This document shows, one piece after another, positions 43,956-47,948 of a stretch of DNA of 47,948 nt; the first letter of the stretch is position 1, and the number at the start of each line of letters is the position of its first letter. The position numbers and the translations under genes were made by a program. Source of the stretch: Ferruginibacter sp. (GTDB lineage: Bacteria; Bacteroidota; Bacteroidia; Chitinophagales; Chitinophagaceae); contig JANXVN010000118.1 of NCBI GenBank assembly GCA_025351645.1, forward strand, positions 1 to 47,948. The letters run 5' to 3'. The notes under the pieces were generated by a model, which saw only the letters and a program-made list of their open reading frames with translations, had not been told where the DNA came from and did no database searches.

Positions 43956-44507
43956 ATGTCGTACTGCAGCGCAATAGAAAATATGAGCGAAGATAGAAAG
44001 GCTTTGCACAAGGCCTATCATGATAAGCTGTATGGCTTTCCCATACATAATGACAACGAATTATTTTGCCGGCTGGTGCTTGAAATTAACCAGGCAGGGC
44101 TAAGTTGGGAAATCATCTTAAAGAAAGAAAAAACCTTTAGGCAAGCCTATGATAATTTTAATATTAAAAAAGTAGCCGCTTACACAGAGGTAGACACGGA
44201 TAGGCTTTTAGCTGATGCGGGCATTATACGCAACCGCTTAAAAGTAAACGCTGCTATAGAAAATGCAAAGGCGATATTGGCATTACAAAAAGAACATGGG
44301 TCTTTTGAAAAGTGGCTGCAGCAACATCATCCCTTACCCATAGCAGAGTGGGTAAAGCTGTTTAAGAAAGTATTTAAATTTACGGGTGGCGAAATAGTAA
44401 ATGAGTTTTTAACGAGCATTGGCTATTTGTCCGGTGCACATACCTCTGATTGTAAGATATATAAAGTGGTGAACAAACAACAGCCTATGTGGGCAAGTAA
44501 AAAATGA
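43956..44507 (+). CDS. tag: DNA-3-methyladenine glycosylase I
   Basis: A 183-residue base-excision enzyme that removes N3-methyladenine from alkylated DNA. The family zinc site is present: C4, H22 (AYHDKLYGFP), and the His and Cys of GAHTSDC near 163-169. The catalytic/base-recognition Glu is E43 in LVLEINQAGLSWEIILKKEKTFRQAY. Helical core and length match Tag. The start ATG 43956 gives the expected short N-terminus before the first zinc Cys. The neighbouring genes are unrelated to repair except by location. Confidence 0.93.
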   Translation: MSYCSAIENMSEDRKALHKAYHDKLYGFPIHNDNELFCRLVLEINQAGLSWEIILKKEKTFRQAYDNFNIKKVAAYTEVDTDRLLADAGIIRNRLKVNAAIENAKAILALQKEHGSFEKWLQQHHPLPIAEWVKLFKKVFKFTGGEIVNEFLTSIGYLSGAHTSDCKIYKVVNKQQPMWASKK

Positions 44508-44626
44508 TGCGCCATACATGCTTAGCGTCTCAGGATTAGATTTTGCAAACAAGGGATTGATATTTGCAAACAACCAATATTCTTTAAACGCCACCTTTGT
44601 ATAATCAAATTTTAAAACAAAATAAA

Positions 44627-45406
44627 ATGGAACTAACCAACAATACAATTTTAATTACTGGTGGCACAAGTGGCATTGGATTGCAGTTTGCCATACAATT
44701 ACTTAACCTTGGCAATACGGTAATTATTACTGGCCGTAACCAGGCAAAGCTTGATGAAATAAAAAAGCGATTACCCCAAGCGCATATTTTTAAAAGCGAT
44801 GTAAGCGACCCATTAGCTATAATAGAACTTTTTAAAAAGGTAACCATACAATTTCCCACCCTAAATATTTTAATAAATAATGCAGGTGAAATGCGTAACC
44901 TTAATTTACTGGATACATCCATAACCGTGGAAGATGTAAACCGGGAGATTGCTATTAATTTATCAGGGCCGGTATGGATGGTACAGCAGTTTTTGCCCCA
45001 TTTACTAAAACAAAAAACAGCAGCTGTAGTAAATGTCACCTCTGCTTTAGCCTATGTGCCTTTTGCTTTGTCGCCAGTTTATAGTGCTACTAAATCCGGG
45101 CTGCATGCCTATACGCAAGGTTTGCGTATTCGGTTAAAAAAAACAAACATTAAAGTATTTGAATTATTAGCACCGCTTACAAACACGCCTTTGGGCGATA
45201 AATTTGCAGGCGACTTTGATAGCAAGATGATGATGGAGCCTGATAAATTGGTTTCTATTGCTATTAAAGGTTTGATGAAAGATAAATTTGAAATACTGCC
45301 TGGCATGGCAATAATGCTTAAATTAATTAGCCGCATAGCACCAAAATTTATTTTAAAACAAATGGGCAAAGTGGCAGAAAAATCCTGGGCTCATGAAAAA
45401 TTATAA
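44627..45406 (+). CDS. Short-chain dehydrogenase/reductase (DltE-like)
   Basis: A 259-residue classical SDR. The cofactor-binding TGGTSGIGLQFA begins at residue 11, then NNAGEM near 79, the catalytic Ser in VVNVTSALAYVPFALSP and the Tyr-x3-Lys in VYSATKSGLHAY. These confirm an NAD(P)-dependent oxidoreductase. ATG 44627 is chosen because ten extra codons upstream have no family match. The C-terminal stretch LKLISRIAPKFILKQMGK is typical of the DltE-type group. Its substrate is unknown. Confidence 0.9.
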   Translation: MELTNNTILITGGTSGIGLQFAIQLLNLGNTVIITGRNQAKLDEIKKRLPQAHIFKSDVSDPLAIIELFKKVTIQFPTLNILINNAGEMRNLNLLDTSITVEDVNREIAINLSGPVWMVQQFLPHLLKQKTAAVVNVTSALAYVPFALSPVYSATKSGLHAYTQGLRIRLKKTNIKVFELLAPLTNTPLGDKFAGDFDSKMMMEPDKLVSIAIKGLMKDKFEILPGMAIMLKLISRIAPKFILKQMGKVAEKSWAHEKL

Positions 45407-45568
45407 CCGGCATAAAGCCTGTTTTATAAAGGCAGCAACATCATGGTACAAGCGGAAGAAAATAAAATAGATAGCGGAAGCAATTAGTTTTATTTTAGTT
45501 GTTGAAAAAGATGAGGAAATGATAGTAGGGTTAAGATATAAAATTGTAAACCAAAGCACTACCAGCGC

Positions 45569-46036
45569 ATGAAAATAATTACCGGGCCATTATTAATTAT
45601 TTGCACACTACTATCTTGTACAGCAAAAACAAGTATAGAAGTTAAAGCACCATCCCTGCCTATAGAAGGCACCTGGAAATTAATTACCGGTACGCTGGTA
45701 CAAAAAGGCGATACAGTTGTAACGCAGTATACCAAAAATATTTCTTTCATCAAGGTAATCAACAACACCCATTTTGCATTTATGCTGCACGACTTACTAA
45801 AAGGAAAAGATACTACTGCCACTTACTCATCTGGCGGTGGCACTTATATTTTAAAAGACAGCACCTACACAGAACATTTAGAATACTGCAGCGACAGGGC
45901 AGCAGAAGGCTACGACTTTACATTTACCATCCGAATTAACAATGATACCCTTACCCAGCATGGCATAGAAAAAATTGAAAGCAAGGGAACGGAGCGGATG
46001 AACACAGAAGTGTATGTTAGGATTAAAAGGGGATAG
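45569..46036 (+). CDS. Small lipoprotein, lipocalin-like fold
   Basis: A 155-residue lipoprotein. The signal ends in CTLLSC (C17), followed by a beta-rich domain: IEGTWKLITGTLVQKGDT, FIKVINNTHFAFMLHD, YSSGGGTYILKDSTYTEHLEYC and INNDTLTQHG. The pattern of GTWKL.., F.KVI..., GTY.L.. is that of lipocalin-like DUF4488-type proteins in Bacteroidota. Function unknown; it may bind a small hydrophobic ligand at the membrane. It ends six bases before the open frame of the RHS tail. Confidence 0.8.
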   Translation: MKIITGPLLIICTLLSCTAKTSIEVKAPSLPIEGTWKLITGTLVQKGDTVVTQYTKNISFIKVINNTHFAFMLHDLLKGKDTTATYSSGGGTYILKDSTYTEHLEYCSDRAAEGYDFTFTIRINNDTLTQHGIEKIESKGTERMNTEVYVRIKRG

Positions 46037-46042
46037 GGTTGA

Positions 46043-46984
46043 TTTATTATTGGGGTATACCGCTATGGCTTCAACGGGCAGGAAATCTCTACAGAGATAA
46101 ACGACAATTTAACGACGGCAGAATACTGGGAATATGATTCAAGAATTGGAAGAAGGTGGGACAACGACCCAAGTCCAAATGTATCATTAAGCCCTTCCGC
46201 TACTTTTGAAAACAATCCAATTTATAATGCTGACCCTTTAGGTGATACTTCTATCAATGGGCAAAAGATGGAAGGGCGAAACAAGGCCAGCGCCAGTACG
46301 TTATCTGAAGTTGTTGGCTCAGCGACAAGGGCAAAAAAATTGGACATGTCAGCAGTAATAAGCGACATGCAAAGCCATCAAGCCGAGATAAAGCCTGCCC
46401 AAAAGAATTGGGGACAGAGTTGGGACGATTTCAACAAGCGTACTACTGGTGGTTATGCGTCAAAGATTGCATATGGTATTGTTGATGGGATCTGGACTTT
46501 TTCCTCCTCTATTAAGAATGGATGGAGAGATGCTTCAAATATCAGGGGGGAAGGGATAATATCTACTTATGGAGCCGCAGCGGCAGAAAAGATGAGGATG
46601 CAGTCGGCGATTTCGACTATAGGGTTAATGACTCCTATAAGATTTGAAGGGGGGAAGGGCATAAGTTTTTGGAGTGGTCTTGGCACGGAAGCCTCAGCTA
46701 TTGCTGATGGATTTCAGACGTTAGGTCAAACAAGAGCTGGACAGAATTTAATTAAACTAACAGAAGGAATGCCTTATTACCCTGCTATCAATGGGCAACC
46801 CGCTTCTCAAGCATATCAATGGTGGGCAAGATTGTCGACTCAAGCTGCTAAAAGTGCATCTGGTACAGTACACGTTTATCAGTTACCCCTACAGCAAGTT
46901 GACAATCTTAGTATATGGAGGCTACATGAATACCCTACGTTAAAAGCTAATCCTAATGTTACAAAAATCATTTTTCATTATTGA
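46043..46984 (+). pseudogene. Headless RHS-repeat C-terminal toxin cassette
   Basis: An open frame from 46043 has no start codon until ATG 46268, but its first residues (VYRYGFNGQEISTEINDNL, YWEYDSRIGRRWDNDPSPNVSLSPSATFENNPIYNADPLGD) are an RHS-associated core end, where Rhs proteins release the toxin. The remaining about 240 residues form an unassigned C-terminal domain ending with FWSGLGTEASAIADGFQTLGQTRAGQNL, QAYQWWARLS and NPNVTKIIFHY. The long RHS shell is absent, so this looks like an orphan tip left by recombination. A short product from 46268 could be made without secretion. The toxin activity is not known. Confidence 0.75.
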
Positions 46985-46996
46985 AACTTAAATTAA

Positions 46997-47290
46997 GTGA
47001 TTACAGAAAAAAAAATAAATCTTTACGATAAGTACAATGGCTTTGTAGATGCATATATTTTTGAGAATAGAGATTTACCTAACAAAGATTTTGACGTGAT
47101 GGATTGGAGCACTATTGATGAACTTATTGGTAATATTATTTTGTTAAAAAGTGGTAATGCTAGTTTAAGTTTTCAATTAGTATTAAAAGAAAACATCCAA
47201 AAAGAAACGGAAAATGATTTAGTAGTTGAATATTTAGAAAGAATAGCAGAAAAGAAAGCAAGGGGTTCTGCTCCTCAGCATCTTTCATGA
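46997..47290 (+). CDS. Probable immunity protein for the RHS toxin tip
   Basis: A 97-residue acidic, soluble protein with a GTG start at 46997, 12 bases after the toxin stop. It has YDKYNGFVDAYIFENRDLPNKDFDVMDWSTIDELIGN and VLKENIQKETENDLVVEYLERI. Position, size and acidity are what RHS/CDI immunity proteins show. No family is recognised, so the role rests on gene order. The last residues ARGSAPQHLS look unlike the rest and may be a read-through into foreign DNA. Confidence 0.6.
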   Translation: MITEKKINLYDKYNGFVDAYIFENRDLPNKDFDVMDWSTIDELIGNIILLKSGNASLSFQLVLKENIQKETENDLVVEYLERIAEKKARGSAPQHLS

Positions 47291-47948
47291 TAAATCAGTA
47301 TACTCGGCACTCTGTCCTGTTGCCCGTTGTTACTGCTCTTCATGGATAAAATTGCGGATAAATAAAGAGTAAAATATTGAAGCCACCGGTTGTTTAGCCC
47401 TTGTTGGTGTTCGCCTAGCATTTAAAGAACTGTAACTAACAAGGAGTGCCGCCGTTGTGTGTTCTGCACCTGTAGCCTTAGCAATATTGAATGGTATTAC
47501 AGATAAATAAAAGTGTTAAAATATAGAAGTCACTAGCTTTGAAAACCGTTGGCGATAACATTTATATTTTTTTATCATTTACTAACAATCCAATAGCAGT
47601 AACAATTTCGGCCCAGGAAGGCCGCCCACAAAACCACCGCCTCATTCCTGCGCCTAAAACTTCAAACCCGCGCCTATGGGGGATAACAGGGTTAACGAAT
47701 ATTCCATCGTCCTGGTCTCCTCATTTTTAATTTTGTTGTTAAAAATTTTTGCAGAAAAAAGACAACAAAAAAATAATATATTTTATCACGGAGTTATAAA
47801 ATATATTATGCACTTAAATTATTCTTGCTGCAGGATGCGTACCGGCCCCAACAACCCTGACGAAATTAATGGTGAATCCTTAGTAAAATAATTCCACGTA
47901 GTAAAACAATACCTGCCTTTGGAGGGCCGCGGTTGTTTGTTTAAAAAA
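47291..47948. other. Gene-free end of the window with decayed repeats
   Basis: No convincing gene; the open frames at 47539 and 47676 have poor composition. A pair of related segments (about 47351-47391 and 47501-47541) share GATAAATAAA, TAAAATAT and GAAG in order, about 150 bases apart. GTTGGTGTTCGCCTAGC near 47404 recalls cassette-type intergenic repeats, but no attC or insertion-sequence border was confirmed. Confidence 0.4.

Noticed and set aside
47539-47891. Two short open frames at the right end
   Set aside because: Low-quality composition, overlapping each other, no start context.

Overview
The window looks like a chromosomal segment of a Bacteroidota bacterium, probably in or near the Chitinophagaceae. 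The family-level call is inference from protein style only. The supporting signs are a 1,599-residue secreted protein with a type IX secretion (T9SS) type A sorting tail, a LruC-domain lipoprotein, a DUF6266-like gene remnant, TAnnTTTG-type promoter boxes, AT-rich DNA and few clear Shine-Dalgarno sequences. No rRNA, tRNA or CRISPR array was recognised. Layout: 1-500 holds the start of a tyrosine recombinase, cut by the window edge, and a non-coding element border. 496-2342 holds an EamA permease and a FadR/GntR-type regulator. 2603-8527 is a TolC - RND pump - membrane-fusion lipoprotein efflux operon. 8674-14394, on the minus strand, holds an SF1 (Upf1-like) helicase, an Hpt protein and a five-PAS hybrid histidine kinase. 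14465-31216 is a large exopolysaccharide (EPS) locus. Its core is a tightly packed minus-strand run of ten genes from 31216 down to 19538: receiver protein, initiating sugar transferase fused to a receiver-like domain, half-size TolC-like protein, Wzz/BY-kinase-like protein, Wzx flippase, Wzy/ligase-like polymerase, three glycosyltransferases and a membrane acyltransferase. A convergent plus-strand trio (15880-18661: two glycosyltransferases and a hexapeptide acetyltransferase) and one more minus-strand glycosyltransferase (14465-15652) complete it. Together they form a Wzx/Wzy-type pathway: priming on a lipid carrier, assembly by glycosyltransferases, flipping, polymerisation, length control, export and acyl decoration. 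No recognisable Wza-type export protein is present, and two receiver domains head the operon. 32221-34293 is a LruC-domain lipoprotein. 34344-36285 is a decayed zone: a nonsense-ridden ORF, an IS200/IS605-family element with a frameshifted transposase, and a second gene with an early stop and a 91-bp miniature element inserted near its end. 36449-41248 is the T9SS surface protein, preceded by a perfect FNR-type dyad. 41508-42147 is a broken DUF6266-like gene. 42769-45406 holds two unknown proteins, an AraC-type tail, 3-methyladenine DNA glycosylase I and an SDR oxidoreductase. 45569-47290 holds a small lipoprotein, a headless RHS C-terminal toxin cassette and its probable immunity gene. The last about 650 bases are non-coding with decayed repeats. 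The clearest new structural observation is a family of about 91-bp miniature inverted-repeat elements (three clear copies, two decayed). Two clear copies have perfect 10-bp target duplications and one has an imperfect one. A second finding is an internally deleted derivative of the IS200-like element. The EPS initiating transferase, with its receiver-like domain and four-cysteine insert, is the most unusual protein.
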